Notes under the pieces: model-generated
What the model was told of the DNA's origin: nothing
Seen by the model: the letters and a program-made list of their open reading frames with translations, nothing else
Databases searched by the model: none
Origin: Deltaproteobacteria bacterium
Lineage (GTDB): Bacteria > Desulfobacterota > Syntrophorhabdia > Syntrophorhabdales > Syntrophorhabdaceae
Reading direction: 5' to 3'
Assembly: GCA_029777945.1 (NCBI GenBank)
Contig: JAKORG010000082.1
Location: forward strand, 62,001-126,000
DNA length: 64,000 nucleotides
Shown: positions 44,311 through 54,480 of the stretch, piece by piece
Layout of the letters: each line of letters begins with the position of its first letter
How positions within the stretch are numbered: the first letter of the stretch is position 1
Made by a program: the position numbers and the translations under genes

Positions 44311-44886
44311 ATGAACAGACGTTCATCATTACAATCAAAGGAAAATATAAAAAAAGCAGCCCTTGAAGCCTTTTCAAAATACGGTTATGGCGGAGCGTCC
44401 ATGAAGATGATAGCCCACGAAGCTGGGATGAGCGTGGGAGGGCTGTATCTATATTTTAAAAACAAGGAAGAATTGTACCTCTTTTTAATAAAAGAGAAAT
44501 TAGATGAATTTTCCAAAACTGCAGAAAATGCATTTAAAATCATTAATGACCCCGTAGAAGCAATAGTTAGATATATAAATATAAGTATCGAATATGCAAA
44601 AAAGCATAAAGAGTTTATTATTACCCAGAGTAAAGAGCATGGTTTTACCTTTGGCATGGAAATAAAAAAGAAGTTTTTTGAAGAACAGAAGGCGCTTATA
44701 TTAAGAATAATTAAAAAAGGTATAGAAAATGGAATTTTTAAGCCCTTTGAACCCGTTGAGGTTGCAAAAGTGATTATGGGGCTTATAAGAGGGTTTATAA
44801 TTTCTATTGTAATCAACCCTGAGAACATATTTGATGCAAAATATTGCACTGATGTTATTTTAAAAGGTTTATTAAAAGAAAATTAG
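44311..44886 (+). CDS. TetR/AcrR-family transcriptional regulator
   Basis: A 191-residue regulator. The helix-turn-helix (about 10-55; ALEAFSKYGYGGASMKMIA, VGGLYLYFKNKEELY) is followed by a variable ligand-binding domain. It is 23 bp upstream of a three-gene RND efflux operon on the same strand, and is the likely repressor of it, responding to an efflux substrate. Its own promoter bears an inverted repeat. Confidence 0.9.
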   Translation: MNRRSSLQSKENIKKAALEAFSKYGYGGASMKMIAHEAGMSVGGLYLYFKNKEELYLFLIKEKLDEFSKTAENAFKIINDPVEAIVRYINISIEYAKKHKEFIITQSKEHGFTFGMEIKKKFFEEQKALILRIIKKGIENGIFKPFEPVEVAKVIMGLIRGFIISIVINPENIFDAKYCTDVILKGLLKEN

Positions 44887-44909
44887 GAAAAAAATAAAAA
44901 GAGGTGAAT

Positions 44910-46121
44910 ATGGGAAGTGCATTAAAATACAACATTTTTATCTCATTCATGTGTTTTTCACTTTTATTAATCTATGGATGTGGCAGACCAAACGCAGCCT
45001 ATCAGGCAGGACCGCCTGAAGTCTCTGCGGTAAAGATTATCCCCCAACAGTTAGTCCTAACAACAGAATTACCGGGCAGGGTATCTGCTTATCGTATTGC
45101 AGAGGTAAGGCCTCAGGTATCCGGTATAATACAGAAGAGGTTTTTTACTGAAGGCACAAATGTAAAGGCAGGAGATATTTTGTATCAAATAGACCCTGCC
45201 CCTTTTAAGGCGACTTACGATAATGCAAAAAGTGCACTGGAGCGGGCCCAGGCCAATCTTCCAGCAATCAAACAGAAATACGAACGCTATAAGGAATTGA
45301 TAGTTCATAAGGCAATAAGTGAGCAGGAATTTGACGATGTGCAGGCAGCCTATAAGCAGGCAGAGGCTGATGTAAATTATTGGAAGGCAACTTATGAAAC
45401 TGCACAGATAAATCTCGGATATACTAAAGTTACAGCACCAATCTCAGGTCGTATTGGAAAATCCAATGTTACAGAAGGTGCACTTGTCACAGCAAATCAA
45501 CCTACGGCACTAACTACAATTCAACAGCTCGATCCTGTATACATTGACATCCCCCAGTCCACTGCTGAGTTAATGGAGCTTCAAAAAAAATTAGAAGAAG
45601 GTAAAATCAAATATGCTGGAAAAGATCAGAGTAAAGTAAGGCTTGTTTTAGAAGATGGAACTATCTATCAAAAAGAGGGTATCTTACAATTTAGAGACGT
45701 AACTGTTGATCCTACCACAGGGTCAGTAATTATTAGGGCAACCTTTCCAAATGAGAGGGAAAGGCTTCTGCCAGGAATGTTTGTGAGGGCAATTGTAACA
45801 GAAGGAGTTAATAAAAATGCCATAATGATACCCCAGCAATCTGTTATGTATGACCCAAAGGGGAAGCCTTTTGTATTTATTGTTGACAGAGAAGGGAAGG
45901 CCCAGATAAGACCTATTCAATTAGATAGGGCAATAGGTAACAAATGGCTTATTTCCAGTGGGTTAGCATCAGGTGATACGGTAATTGTAGAGGGATTGCA
46001 GAGGCTAAAACCTGGTGTGCCTGTAAAGGCAACGGATTTCAAAGAAGATGCAAAACTAGAGGATACACAAATAAAAGATACTCATAGTGTTAAACACAAT
46101 CCTAACAAAAAAACGAAATAG
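44910..46121 (+). CDS. RND efflux periplasmic adaptor (AcrA/MexA-like lipoprotein)
   Basis: A 403-residue membrane-fusion protein from ATG 44910 with GAGGTG upstream. A lipoprotein signal ends IYGC (about C24). The barrel-sandwich domain (RPQVSGIIQKRFFTEGTNVKAGD) and alpha-hairpin (about 95-165) are followed by YTKVTAPISGRIG and a beta-barrel. It links the inner-membrane pump to the outer-membrane channel, both encoded next. Confidence 0.93.
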   Translation: MGSALKYNIFISFMCFSLLLIYGCGRPNAAYQAGPPEVSAVKIIPQQLVLTTELPGRVSAYRIAEVRPQVSGIIQKRFFTEGTNVKAGDILYQIDPAPFKATYDNAKSALERAQANLPAIKQKYERYKELIVHKAISEQEFDDVQAAYKQAEADVNYWKATYETAQINLGYTKVTAPISGRIGKSNVTEGALVTANQPTALTTIQQLDPVYIDIPQSTAELMELQKKLEEGKIKYAGKDQSKVRLVLEDGTIYQKEGILQFRDVTVDPTTGSVIIRATFPNERERLLPGMFVRAIVTEGVNKNAIMIPQQSVMYDPKGKPFVFIVDREGKAQIRPIQLDRAIGNKWLISSGLASGDTVIVEGLQRLKPGVPVKATDFKEDAKLEDTQIKDTHSVKHNPNKKTK

Positions 46122-46132
46122 AGAGGTTATAG

Positions 46133-49100
46133 ATGCTATCTAAATTCTTTCTGGATCGGCCTGTTTTTGCCTGGGTTATTGCCATTATAATCATGGTTGC
46201 AGGTGGGCTTTCCATCTATAACCTGCCCATATCCCAGTATCCACCTATAGCACCTCCTTCCATATACATTCAAGCATATTACCCCGGTGCCTCTGCAGAG
46301 ACTGTAGAAAACAGTATAACCCAGATTATAGAGCAGAAGATGACAGGCCTTGATAAGATGATATACATGTCGTCAACAAGTGATTCCTCTGGTATATCGA
46401 GGATTGAACTTACCTTTGAACCAGGAACAGACCCTGATCTTGCCTGGGCTAAAGTGCAAAATAAACTTCAGCTTGCCATGGCATCTCTACCAGAGGTTGT
46501 TCAGCAAATGGGTGTTACCGTTGGCAAGGCAACGAGGAACTGGTTATTGATAGTAAATCTCATATCAGAAGATGGCAGTATGGATGGGAATGACCTAAGA
46601 GATTACGCACAATCCAACCTTGAAAAGGTCCTTGCCAGGATCCCCGGTGTTGGAGAGGTGGAGATCTTTGGTACACAATATGCCATGCGTATATGGCTTG
46701 ATCCCGATAAACTCACCAGCTATAACATGACCATTGAAGATGTTGTAAAGGCAATAAAGGCTTACAACGTGGAGGTTTCTGCAGGTCAGTTTGGAGGTGC
46801 CCCAGCAGTTAAAGGTCAGAGGCTCAATGCATCCATTATAGTTCAGAGGCTTCTTAAAACTCCTGCAGAGTTTGCCTCTGTGCCCATTCGGATCAACCCT
46901 GACGGCTCTATTGTTCGCGTAAAAGATATAGGCAGGACAGAACTTGGAACAGAAACATACGATATTGAATCTTATTATAATGGTAAACCATCAGCAGGTC
47001 TTGCCATAAGACTTGTTGCCGGCGCCAATGCCATTGAAACGGCGGATAGAATCAAGGGAACACTAAAAGAGATGAGCAGGTATTTCCCACCTGGTATGAA
47101 GGTTACTTACCCCTTTGATACAACACCTTTTACAAAGGTTGCCATATGGGAGGTTGTAAAGACACTGATTGAAGCCATCATCCTCGTATTTCTTGTAATG
47201 TGGTTATTTCTGGGTAGCTTCAGGGCAACAATCATACCTACTATTGCGGTGCCTGTAGTGTTGCTCGGTACTTTCGCTGTGTTAGGCTTAGCTGGATATT
47301 CTATAAATATGCTCACCATGTTTGCCATGGTATTGGCAATAGGCCTTCTTGTAGATGATGCCATAGTCGTTGTTGAAAACGTTGAGCGTATTATGCGGGA
47401 AGAAGGGCTTCCTCCAAAGGAAGCAACAGCCAAATCCATGGATCAGATAACAAGCGCTTTGATTGGTATTGGCCTTGTTTTATCAGCAGTATTCGGTCCT
47501 ATGGCATTTTTTGGAGGCTCAACCGGTATAGTATATAGGCAATTTTCCATAACAATTATCTCTGCCATGCTCCTTTCAGTTCTTGTTGCCTTAATTTTGA
47601 CCCCTGTTTTATGTGCAAACCTTTTAAAATCCATACCACCTGGTCATAGTAGTTCAGAGGCTGGCTTTAGAATATTGAGGCCTTTTTTTACATGGTTTAA
47701 TAAAAGGTTTTTTAAAATAAAGGATATTTATGTAAAATTGGTGGAAAAGTCTTTTTCAAGGGTTACAAAATATATAATAGCCTATGTAATTATTGTTGTG
47801 GCAGTGGGTGTGGTATTTATGCGGCTTCCTACTGCATATCTGCCAGAAGAAGACCAGGGTATGCTTTTATCACAGGTGGTTATGCCAACAGGGTCTACTT
47901 TAGAGCAGACAAAGGAGGTTTTAAACGATATTCAAGAGTATTTCAGAACACAGGAAAAGGATGTAGTTGAATCCTGTATGTTTGTGGCAGGCATTGGTTT
48001 TTCTGGCAGGACCCAGTCTAACGGCATGGTGTTTATAAAATTAAAGGACTGGCACTTAAGAAAAGGAAAAAATTTAAAGGTCGATGCCATAATAGGCAGG
48101 GCAATGATGAAATTTTCTCGATATAAAAAGGCCATGGTGTTTGTCTTTGCACCGCCTTCTGTGATTGAGTTGGGTAGATCAAGGGGTTTTGATTTTCAAT
48201 TGCTCGATATGGGTGGACTCGGGCATGAAAAACTCATGGCAGCAAGAAATCAGCTCCTTTTTATGGCAGCAAAAGACCAAAGGCTTGCAATGGTAAGGCC
48301 TAATGGACTCGAAGACATGCCTGAATACAGACTTACCATTGATAAAGAAAAGGTAGGGGCGCTGGGCATACCCATATCTTCCATAAATACAACCATAGCC
48401 TCTTCTTTTGGTAGCGCCTATATAAATGACTTTATCCATAACGGACGGGTAAAAAGGGTTTATGCCCAGTGGGATGCACCTTTTAGAATGTTACCAAAGG
48501 ATTTAGATAAGGTTTATGTAAAGAACGTATCGGGAAAGATGGTACCTTTTAGTGCCTTTGCAAAAGGCGATTGGGCAATGGGCTCACCAAGGCTCGAAAG
48601 GTATAATGGTTTCCCTTCCTTGAATATCCTTGGTGAGGCAGCACCGGGAAGGAGTTCAGGTGAGGCCATGGCTGCTATGGAACAGATTGTATCAAGGCTT
48701 CCCCAGGGTATTGGTTACCAGTGGAGCGATATTTCCTATCAGGAGAGGATAGCTACAAAACAGGCACCCATTTTATATGCATTTTCAATTCTTGTTATCT
48801 TCTTATGCGTTGCAGCACTGTATGAGAGCTGGACAATTCCTATAACAAATCTTTTAATGTTGCCCCTTGGTGTGTTTGGGGCATTGATGGCAACATGGTT
48901 AAGAGGGCTCCATAATGATGTGTATTTCCAGATTGGATTTTTGACAACCATGGGTCTTTCAACAAAAAATGCCATACTTATAATACAGTTTGCAAGGGAT
49001 AGACTGGTAAAAGGGGAAGGCCTTATAGCATCAACACTTGGAGCTGTAAGAACGAGGTTTAGGCCTGTTATAATGACATCTTTTGCCTTCTTTTTCGGTG

Positions 49101-49312
49101 TGTTGCCCCTTGCCAAGGCAACTGGTGCAGGGGCTGGTGCCATGAAGGCCATTGGAACTGCCGTTGTAGGTGGCATGCTCTCTGCAACGTTTATAGACCT
49201 CTTTTTTATACCCCTGTTCTTTGTCTTAGTCACCCGTGTATTTAAGAGCAAACAGGCAAGGGAGGCAGTGAAAAAGGACAAGGATGTTGAAACATCAGGG
49301 GATGGGAGGTAG
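46133..49312 (+). CDS. RND efflux pump inner-membrane transporter (AcrB/HAE1-like)
   Basis: A 1059-residue proton-driven efflux pump. It begins MLSKFFLDRPVFAWVIAII, has the twelve-helix RND layout with two large periplasmic loops, and carries the proton-relay aspartates in GLLVDDAIVVVEN of TM4. Length and motifs fit the hydrophobic/amphiphilic efflux family that exports drugs, detergents or bile-like compounds. It lies between adaptor and outer-membrane channel genes. Confidence 0.95.
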   Translation: MLSKFFLDRPVFAWVIAIIIMVAGGLSIYNLPISQYPPIAPPSIYIQAYYPGASAETVENSITQIIEQKMTGLDKMIYMSSTSDSSGISRIELTFEPGTDPDLAWAKVQNKLQLAMASLPEVVQQMGVTVGKATRNWLLIVNLISEDGSMDGNDLRDYAQSNLEKVLARIPGVGEVEIFGTQYAMRIWLDPDKLTSYNMTIEDVVKAIKAYNVEVSAGQFGGAPAVKGQRLNASIIVQRLLKTPAEFASVPIRINPDGSIVRVKDIGRTELGTETYDIESYYNGKPSAGLAIRLVAGANAIETADRIKGTLKEMSRYFPPGMKVTYPFDTTPFTKVAIWEVVKTLIEAIILVFLVMWLFLGSFRATIIPTIAVPVVLLGTFAVLGLAGYSINMLTMFAMVLAIGLLVDDAIVVVENVERIMREEGLPPKEATAKSMDQITSALIGIGLVLSAVFGPMAFFGGSTGIVYRQFSITIISAMLLSVLVALILTPVLCANLLKSIPPGHSSSEAGFRILRPFFTWFNKRFFKIKDIYVKLVEKSFSRVTKYIIAYVIIVVAVGVVFMRLPTAYLPEEDQGMLLSQVVMPTGSTLEQTKEVLNDIQEYFRTQEKDVVESCMFVAGIGFSGRTQSNGMVFIKLKDWHLRKGKNLKVDAIIGRAMMKFSRYKKAMVFVFAPPSVIELGRSRGFDFQLLDMGGLGHEKLMAARNQLLFMAAKDQRLAMVRPNGLEDMPEYRLTIDKEKVGALGIPISSINTTIASSFGSAYINDFIHNGRVKRVYAQWDAPFRMLPKDLDKVYVKNVSGKMVPFSAFAKGDWAMGSPRLERYNGFPSLNILGEAAPGRSSGEAMAAMEQIVSRLPQGIGYQWSDISYQERIATKQAPILYAFSILVIFLCVAALYESWTIPITNLLMLPLGVFGALMATWLRGLHNDVYFQIGFLTTMGLSTKNAILIIQFARDRLVKGEGLIASTLGAVRTRFRPVIMTSFAFFFGVLPLAKATGAGAGAMKAIGTAVVGGMLSATFIDLFFIPLFFVLVTRVFKSKQAREAVKKDKDVETSGDGR

Positions 49313-49314
49313 TT

Positions 49315-50718
49315 ATGAAAAAGGCGATGATTTTTTCCTTGTTGGTAGTTTTTTTTATTACAGGTTGCAGTATGGCACCAAAATATACGAGACCACAAGC
49401 ACCCATTCCAAAAAAATGGCCTGAAGGAGATGCCTATAAAAATGTAAAAACACAGGAAGGTGAATTACCACCAGAGCTTAAATGGCAGGATTTTATTAAT
49501 GATAAAAAACTTCAGAAAATCATTGAAATGGCACTAAAAAATAATAGAGACTTGAGGCTTGCTGCCTTAAATGTGGAAAGGGCACGGGCATATTATAATA
49601 TACAGCGGGCAGAATTATTACCAGCCCTTGATGTGGCAGCAGCGGGTTCAAGGCAAAGAGTGCCTTATGATTTGTCAAGCAAAAAGGTAACGGGCATTGT
49701 TGAGCAGTATAGTGTAAATTTAGGTTTATTGTCATGGGAGATAGATTTTTTCGGAAGGATTAAGAGTCTTACTGACAGGGCGCTGGAAGAATATTTAGCA
49801 ACAAAAGAGGCTTACCAGAGTGCAAAAATAACCATTATTGCCTCCTGTGCCAGTGCTTATCTCACCTATGCAGCGGATAAAGAAAATCTCTCCAATGCTT
49901 ATGCCACCCTTAAGGCACAGCAAGAAACCTATGCTTTAATCAAAAAACGCTATGAAGTAGGGCTTGCCTCTGAACTTGATTTATATCGTGCGCAGACACA
50001 GGTAGATGCAGCAAAACAGGAGGTCTCAAAATATATCCAGATCGTTGCCCAGGATGAAAATGCCTTAAATTTGATTGTAGGAGAGGATATAGAGAAGGGA
50101 CTTTTACCAGAAGGCATAAAGGATGTTGTTCCGCTTAAAGACATATCGCCAGGGCTTTCATCTGAAATACTTCTCAGAAGACCTGACATTATGGCAGCTG
50201 AACATTATCTTAAGGCAGTAAATGCAATGATAGGCGCAGCACGGGCAGCATTTTTTCCTCGCATATCTCTAACAACTACCATGGGTACGGCCAGCTCTGA
50301 GCTGTCAAGACTCTTTCGTTCAGGACAGGAAACCTGGAATTTTTCTCCCCAGGTTACAATGCCTATTTTTGATACAAGGGTATGGGCAGCATACAAGGCA
50401 ACAAAGGTAGAGCGGGAGTATGCCCTTGCACAATACGAAAAGACCATCCAGACTGCCTTTAAAGAAGTGGCCGATACCCTTGCGGTAAAAGGCACAATAG
50501 ACGAACAATTATCAGCCCAGAATTCACTGGTGGATGCCATGGAAAAGACTTATAAACTTGCCAGTGTCCGTTATGCAAAGGGGTTGGACAGTTATTTAGG
50601 TGTCCTTGATGCCCAGCGTTCACTTATTAATGCACAAAAACAGCTTGTTGCTCTAAAACTTGCTAAACTTACAAATCATGTAAGACTTTATGCAGTCCTG
50701 GGCGGTGGTAGTGATTAG
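49315..50718 (+). CDS. Outer-membrane efflux channel lipoprotein (OprM/NodT family)
   Basis: A 467-residue outer-membrane factor. The signal peptide has lipobox ITGC (C18). SMAPKYTRP is the usual start of the mature chain. Two outer-membrane efflux repeats with long helices follow, including LRRPDIMAAEHYL and YAKGLDSYLGVLDAQRSL. It completes the tripartite RND pump. GGGAGG lies upstream. It starts 2 bp after the transporter stop. Confidence 0.93.
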   Translation: MKKAMIFSLLVVFFITGCSMAPKYTRPQAPIPKKWPEGDAYKNVKTQEGELPPELKWQDFINDKKLQKIIEMALKNNRDLRLAALNVERARAYYNIQRAELLPALDVAAAGSRQRVPYDLSSKKVTGIVEQYSVNLGLLSWEIDFFGRIKSLTDRALEEYLATKEAYQSAKITIIASCASAYLTYAADKENLSNAYATLKAQQETYALIKKRYEVGLASELDLYRAQTQVDAAKQEVSKYIQIVAQDENALNLIVGEDIEKGLLPEGIKDVVPLKDISPGLSSEILLRRPDIMAAEHYLKAVNAMIGAARAAFFPRISLTTTMGTASSELSRLFRSGQETWNFSPQVTMPIFDTRVWAAYKATKVEREYALAQYEKTIQTAFKEVADTLAVKGTIDEQLSAQNSLVDAMEKTYKLASVRYAKGLDSYLGVLDAQRSLINAQKQLVALKLAKLTNHVRLYAVLGGGSD

Positions 50719-50725
50719 TTAACAT

Positions 50726-51799
50726 ATGGCCATTAAAAAAGCAATAACGAATCTTCCTCTCCATTACGGCAAGGCACCTTCATGGCTTTTTTCTCGGATG
50801 AAGAGGTTTTCCGCTGCCATTATAGAGATAATCCTTTTTGAATTTGGGCCAAAAGAACTGCTGAAAAGGTTAGCAGACCCCATATGGTTTCAAGCAATGG
50901 GATGTGCCTCTGGTTTTGACTGGCATAGTAGCGGTCTTACGACAACCCTATGCGGTGCTTTAAAAGAAGGGATACTAATGCTTGGAGATGATATGCCTGT
51001 TGCCATATGCGGGGGAAAGGCAAAAAGGGCAATAGAGACACCAAAAGAGATAATAGGCTATGGTGAAAAATGGGGCATGGATGTGTCAATGTTTATAGAA
51101 TTAAGCAAAGTCTGTGCAAAGATAGATAATTCTGCCATTCAAGATGGCTATAATCTTTATCACCATACATTTATATTTACAAAAGAAGGTGATTGGACAG
51201 TGATACAGCAGGGGATGAATGAAAGCAAGAGGTCTGCAAGGCGTTATCAGTGGTTCTCCAGAGATGATATTAATCTCACATTAGAACCCCATACAGGTAT
51301 AACATGTGATAGAAAGGATATAGTCCTTAATCTCGTTGCAAAAGACAGTAGTGGTGCCCAAGATGCAATGATTGAGTTTTCAAGGCAAACCCCGGATAAG
51401 ATGTTTAAAATATGGACTGATATAAACATTTGCCTGCCAAAAAGACATTATATAACAGAGAAAGATTTTGACAGTAAACGCCTGGGCAAGATTTTTACTA
51501 CCATTTATGAAAATGAACCTTCTGACTTTGAAGCACTGATTAAGATAAAAGGCGTTGGTCCAAAAACCCTTGCAGCTTTATCCCTTGTTGCCGAACTCGT
51601 CTACGAGAAGCCACCGAGTTTTAAAGATCCTGCACGATTCAGTTTTGCCCACGGCGGAAAAGACGGTCATCCATATCCTGTAGATAGAAAATTATATGAC
51701 AAAACAATTGAGATTTTAAAGACCTGTGTGGATAAGGCAAAATTAAAAGACACAGAAAAGCTCGATGCCTTAAAAAGGCTTGCACATTTAAATGTTTAA
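50726..51799 (+). CDS. DUF763 protein with helix-hairpin-helix-like segment
   Basis: A 357-residue protein of the uncharacterised DUF763 family, known mainly from archaea and thermophiles. Conserved pieces include LPLHYGKAPSWLF at the start, YHHTFIF, and FAHGGKDGHPYPVDRKLYD near the end. A helix-hairpin-helix-like IKGVGPKTLAALSLV (about 271-285) suggests DNA binding. It starts 7 bp after the efflux channel gene without a Shine-Dalgarno and may be cotranscribed, but no functional link to efflux is evident. Confidence 0.78.
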   Translation: MAIKKAITNLPLHYGKAPSWLFSRMKRFSAAIIEIILFEFGPKELLKRLADPIWFQAMGCASGFDWHSSGLTTTLCGALKEGILMLGDDMPVAICGGKAKRAIETPKEIIGYGEKWGMDVSMFIELSKVCAKIDNSAIQDGYNLYHHTFIFTKEGDWTVIQQGMNESKRSARRYQWFSRDDINLTLEPHTGITCDRKDIVLNLVAKDSSGAQDAMIEFSRQTPDKMFKIWTDINICLPKRHYITEKDFDSKRLGKIFTTIYENEPSDFEALIKIKGVGPKTLAALSLVAELVYEKPPSFKDPARFSFAHGGKDGHPYPVDRKLYDKTIEILKTCVDKAKLKDTEKLDALKRLAHLNV

Positions 51800-51830
51800 A
51801 TGCCTTTGCGTTGAATAAAGACCTTAAAAT

Positions 51831-52706
51831 ATGATAAGGGTAAATATAAAAAATCTTCTGATGAGGACATGGATGAATAGATTTGTTTCTTTAAAAATAT
51901 GTGTTGTTTCATCTATTTTTTTAGTGCTATCTGTTCTTGCTGTTTATGCAAATCAGGAAAAAGATATTGGTACACCCAATAAAGGGACACAAAAACTTTC
52001 AAGGGGTTATCTCAATATAAATGATTTACCTGAAACTTATCTTATTCCACCTCCCCCTGCCTTAGGTACAGCAGGGTTTACCCTTGATGATGAAATAAAT
52101 AAAAAAAATCTTAAATTACAGGGCACACCACGCTTTAAACTTGCCGCAAAAGACGCTGATCTTTCGTTTCCCAATGCTGCGGATATATTCTCTTGTGCAG
52201 TGGATGCACCTATTACAGAAAAAGATACTCCAAGGCTATACACACTTATGCGACGAATGCTAATAGATGCAGGCAATCTCTCTGAGAGGGCAAAAAGAAA
52301 ATACTGGCGAGAAAGACCTTACCTTATAAACAAAGAGCCAACCTGTGTGCCAGAATATGAAAAACATATGAAAAACAGTAGTTCATATCCTTCTGGACAC
52401 ACCATAGCAGGTTGGGCATGGGCGCTTGTATTGACTGAGATTGTCCCTGATCGTGCAGATGCCATCCTTGAGAGAGGAAGGGCTTATGGAGAAAGCCGAA
52501 TCGTCTGTAATGTCCACTGGTATAGCGATGTAATAGAGGGCTTTTTGCTTGGATCAGCCCTTACTGCAAAACTACATGCCCTTTTTGAGTTCCGTTCTGA
52601 TTTAGATGCAGCAAGAACAGAGATTTCAAATATCAAAAAAAAGGGTGTAAAACCCAATAAGGATTGCAAAAAAGAGTTCGAAATCATAAGATATACTTCA
52701 AATTAG
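51831..52706 (+). CDS. PAP2-family acid phosphatase, class A-like
   Basis: A 291-residue secreted phosphatase. A signal peptide (about 15-42) precedes the catalytic set K-x6-RP (KRKYWRERP), YPSGHT and SRIVCNVHWYSD, as in class A non-specific acid phosphatases (PhoN) and vanadium haloperoxidases. It probably releases phosphate from organic esters in the periplasm. The start is uncertain because three in-frame ATGs precede the hydrophobic core. Confidence 0.88.
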   Translation: MIRVNIKNLLMRTWMNRFVSLKICVVSSIFLVLSVLAVYANQEKDIGTPNKGTQKLSRGYLNINDLPETYLIPPPPALGTAGFTLDDEINKKNLKLQGTPRFKLAAKDADLSFPNAADIFSCAVDAPITEKDTPRLYTLMRRMLIDAGNLSERAKRKYWRERPYLINKEPTCVPEYEKHMKNSSSYPSGHTIAGWAWALVLTEIVPDRADAILERGRAYGESRIVCNVHWYSDVIEGFLLGSALTAKLHALFEFRSDLDAARTEISNIKKKGVKPNKDCKKEFEIIRYTSN

Positions 52707-52897
52707 TTGAAATAACACGACCACGCAAAAATGGATAAACATGTAGCAGTGTATTTAATTCATCATAAAAGGTTTCCCTATTAATTACTCTATTTGAATA
52801 AATTACATAACATTTATGGGACAAAAAATTTAATGATAATAAGTGTTTTTTTATGATAGTATCGTATGACCTTTAAAAAATGGGAGGATAGTCCACA

Positions 52898-53305
52898 ATG
52901 ACAGATGAAGAAAGAAAGGAGCTTTTAAAGACCATAAAAACCATAGCCGTTGTTGGCATATCAAAGAACGAAACCAGGCCCAGTTACGTGGTGGCAAGAT
53001 ACCTTAAAAGTGTAGGATACAAAATTATTCCTGTAAATCCCAAATACGACGAGGTGCTTGGTGAAAGGTGTTTTAAAAAATTATCGGATATAGAGGAATC
53101 AGTAGATGTGGTGGATATATTCATGGGCTCGGACAAGGTGTTACCTGTTGTGGAAGAGGCTATAAAAATAAAGCCTAAATGCATCTGGCTTCAGCTTGGT
53201 ATAAAAAATGAGGAGGCAAAGAGGCTTGCAGAGGAAAAGGGTATAAAATTTGAGATGGATAGATGCATAAAGATCGAGCATGCAAGTTTAATTGGCACTG
53301 GCTAA
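52898..53305 (+). CDS. CoA-binding-domain protein
   Basis: A 135-residue single Rossmann-fold CoA-binding protein. The motifs AVVGISKNETRPSYVVARYL, PVNPKYDEVLG and IWLQLGIKNEEA are typical. Related domains begin succinyl-CoA synthetase; the free-standing form has no established role. GGGAGGA precedes the ATG. The 191-bp gap upstream has no other feature I can support. It converges with the phosphatase gene with a 5-bp gap. Confidence 0.87.
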   Translation: MTDEERKELLKTIKTIAVVGISKNETRPSYVVARYLKSVGYKIIPVNPKYDEVLGERCFKKLSDIEESVDVVDIFMGSDKVLPVVEEAIKIKPKCIWLQLGIKNEEAKRLAEEKGIKFEMDRCIKIEHASLIGTG

Positions 53306-53310
53306 AATTT

Positions 53311-54480
53311 TTAAACGTATTCAATATTTACAATTTTACCGATTTTCTTTAGCCTCTCTGATAGAAGCTTTACTATTACTTCCCTTGGAAAAATACCCAT
53401 CTGTCTGAAGATAAAACTTTTGTGCGCCCTGTTCGTTGCTGTTCCCACTATAAAATTTATTACATCTGATTCATGGAATATCCTGGCCAGGGTTGTTACT
53501 GCTGAACTCCCTACGAGTTTTTCTGGCTGCATGTCAATGATATTGTATATTTGATTAAGGGTAATGGCACCTTCTGAAGCAAAGTCTATTCCTTCTATCT
53601 TATAAGAGGGTGGTTTGTGATAACCTTCTGGCTCTTCTATCATAATGGCCTTTGTTTTAAGACATTTTGAAACGATCTCTACTGTTGTGGAACCGCATAT
53701 TACCTTTTTTCCTTTCATCTCCATGAATCCTTTTACTACCCTTTCGTCATCTGTCTTCTTTAACGGAGGTCCTGTAAGAACATTCAATACATTAGACTCT
53801 CTGCACATCATTAATACACAAGTTGTATCATCGCCATAATCAGAGATGCATATCTCTTTTACCTTTTGGAGAACCTTGTTTGGTATTTCTTTTATATCTA
53901 TTCCTTGCATAAGCAAACCATCTATAAAATAAGAGGCATTTTGAATACCCCAGCCCATACGAAATTGCCTGCCCATCCCTGCCTGGCTTACACCGTCTGA
54001 GACCATTATAATGCCATCGCCGTATTCGAGGACACAGTTTACCTCTGAGATGATTTCAAGACCCATAGTGAAAAATCTCTGATGGGGCAGATATGTGGCA
54101 AAATGTTTGCTCAGCAAAATTGGAGATGGCATTTCGTAGGATATGATGGTGGCATGACCGCTATTTAAAATTCTACACACAGAAAATGCTGCGAATGGGA
54201 TATTCGAAGTCCTTGCCTCATGAAGGGTATCCACTAATTTTTTACATGCCTCTCTTAAAGAAAAACCGAGCCTTAATAATTCCATAAGCCTCGATGCATT
54301 CATTACCGCTGCTATATTGGCCTTCACCCCTGTGCCCATACCATCTGCAAGTATTACTGTTGTAGCCTCTTCTGTTCTGTCTGTAATAATATAATCGCCG
54401 CAGATTTGGGATTGTTTTTTTGGTGCCTGGGCTGTGACTATTTCTACATATTTTTTTTCAGCTAATAAATCAGGATTCAT
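53311..54480 (-). CDS. SpoIIE/PP2C-type serine/threonine phosphatase, hydrogenase-linked
   Basis: A 389-residue protein. The first 235 residues form a SpoIIE-type PP2C domain with metal-binding aspartates in ILADGMGTG, MVSDGV and DYGDDTTCVL. The remaining 150 residues are a second domain of unknown role (KKVICGSTTVEIV, RIFHESDVINFIVG). The start overlaps hydS by 11 bp. Group C sensory [FeFe] hydrogenases often neighbour such phosphatases, suggesting that H2 sensing is relayed by protein dephosphorylation. The target is not in evidence. It is the last gene of the rex-hyd operon. Confidence 0.82.
   Translation of the reverse strand: MNPDLLAEKKYVEIVTAQAPKKQSQICGDYIITDRTEEATTVILADGMGTGVKANIAAVMNASRLMELLRLGFSLREACKKLVDTLHEARTSNIPFAAFSVCRILNSGHATIISYEMPSPILLSKHFATYLPHQRFFTMGLEIISEVNCVLEYGDGIIMVSDGVSQAGMGRQFRMGWGIQNASYFIDGLLMQGIDIKEIPNKVLQKVKEICISDYGDDTTCVLMMCRESNVLNVLTGPPLKKTDDERVVKGFMEMKGKKVICGSTTVEIVSKCLKTKAIMIEEPEGYHKPPSYKIEGIDFASEGAITLNQIYNIIDMQPEKLVGSSAVTTLARIFHESDVINFIVGTATNRAHKSFIFRQMGIFPREVIVKLLSERLKKIGKIVNIEYV

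Noticed and set aside
52707-52897. tRNA or small RNA gene in the gap before the CoA-binding gene
   Set aside because: No cloverleaf or strong hairpin could be drawn; only AT-rich sequence and a ribosome-binding site were seen.
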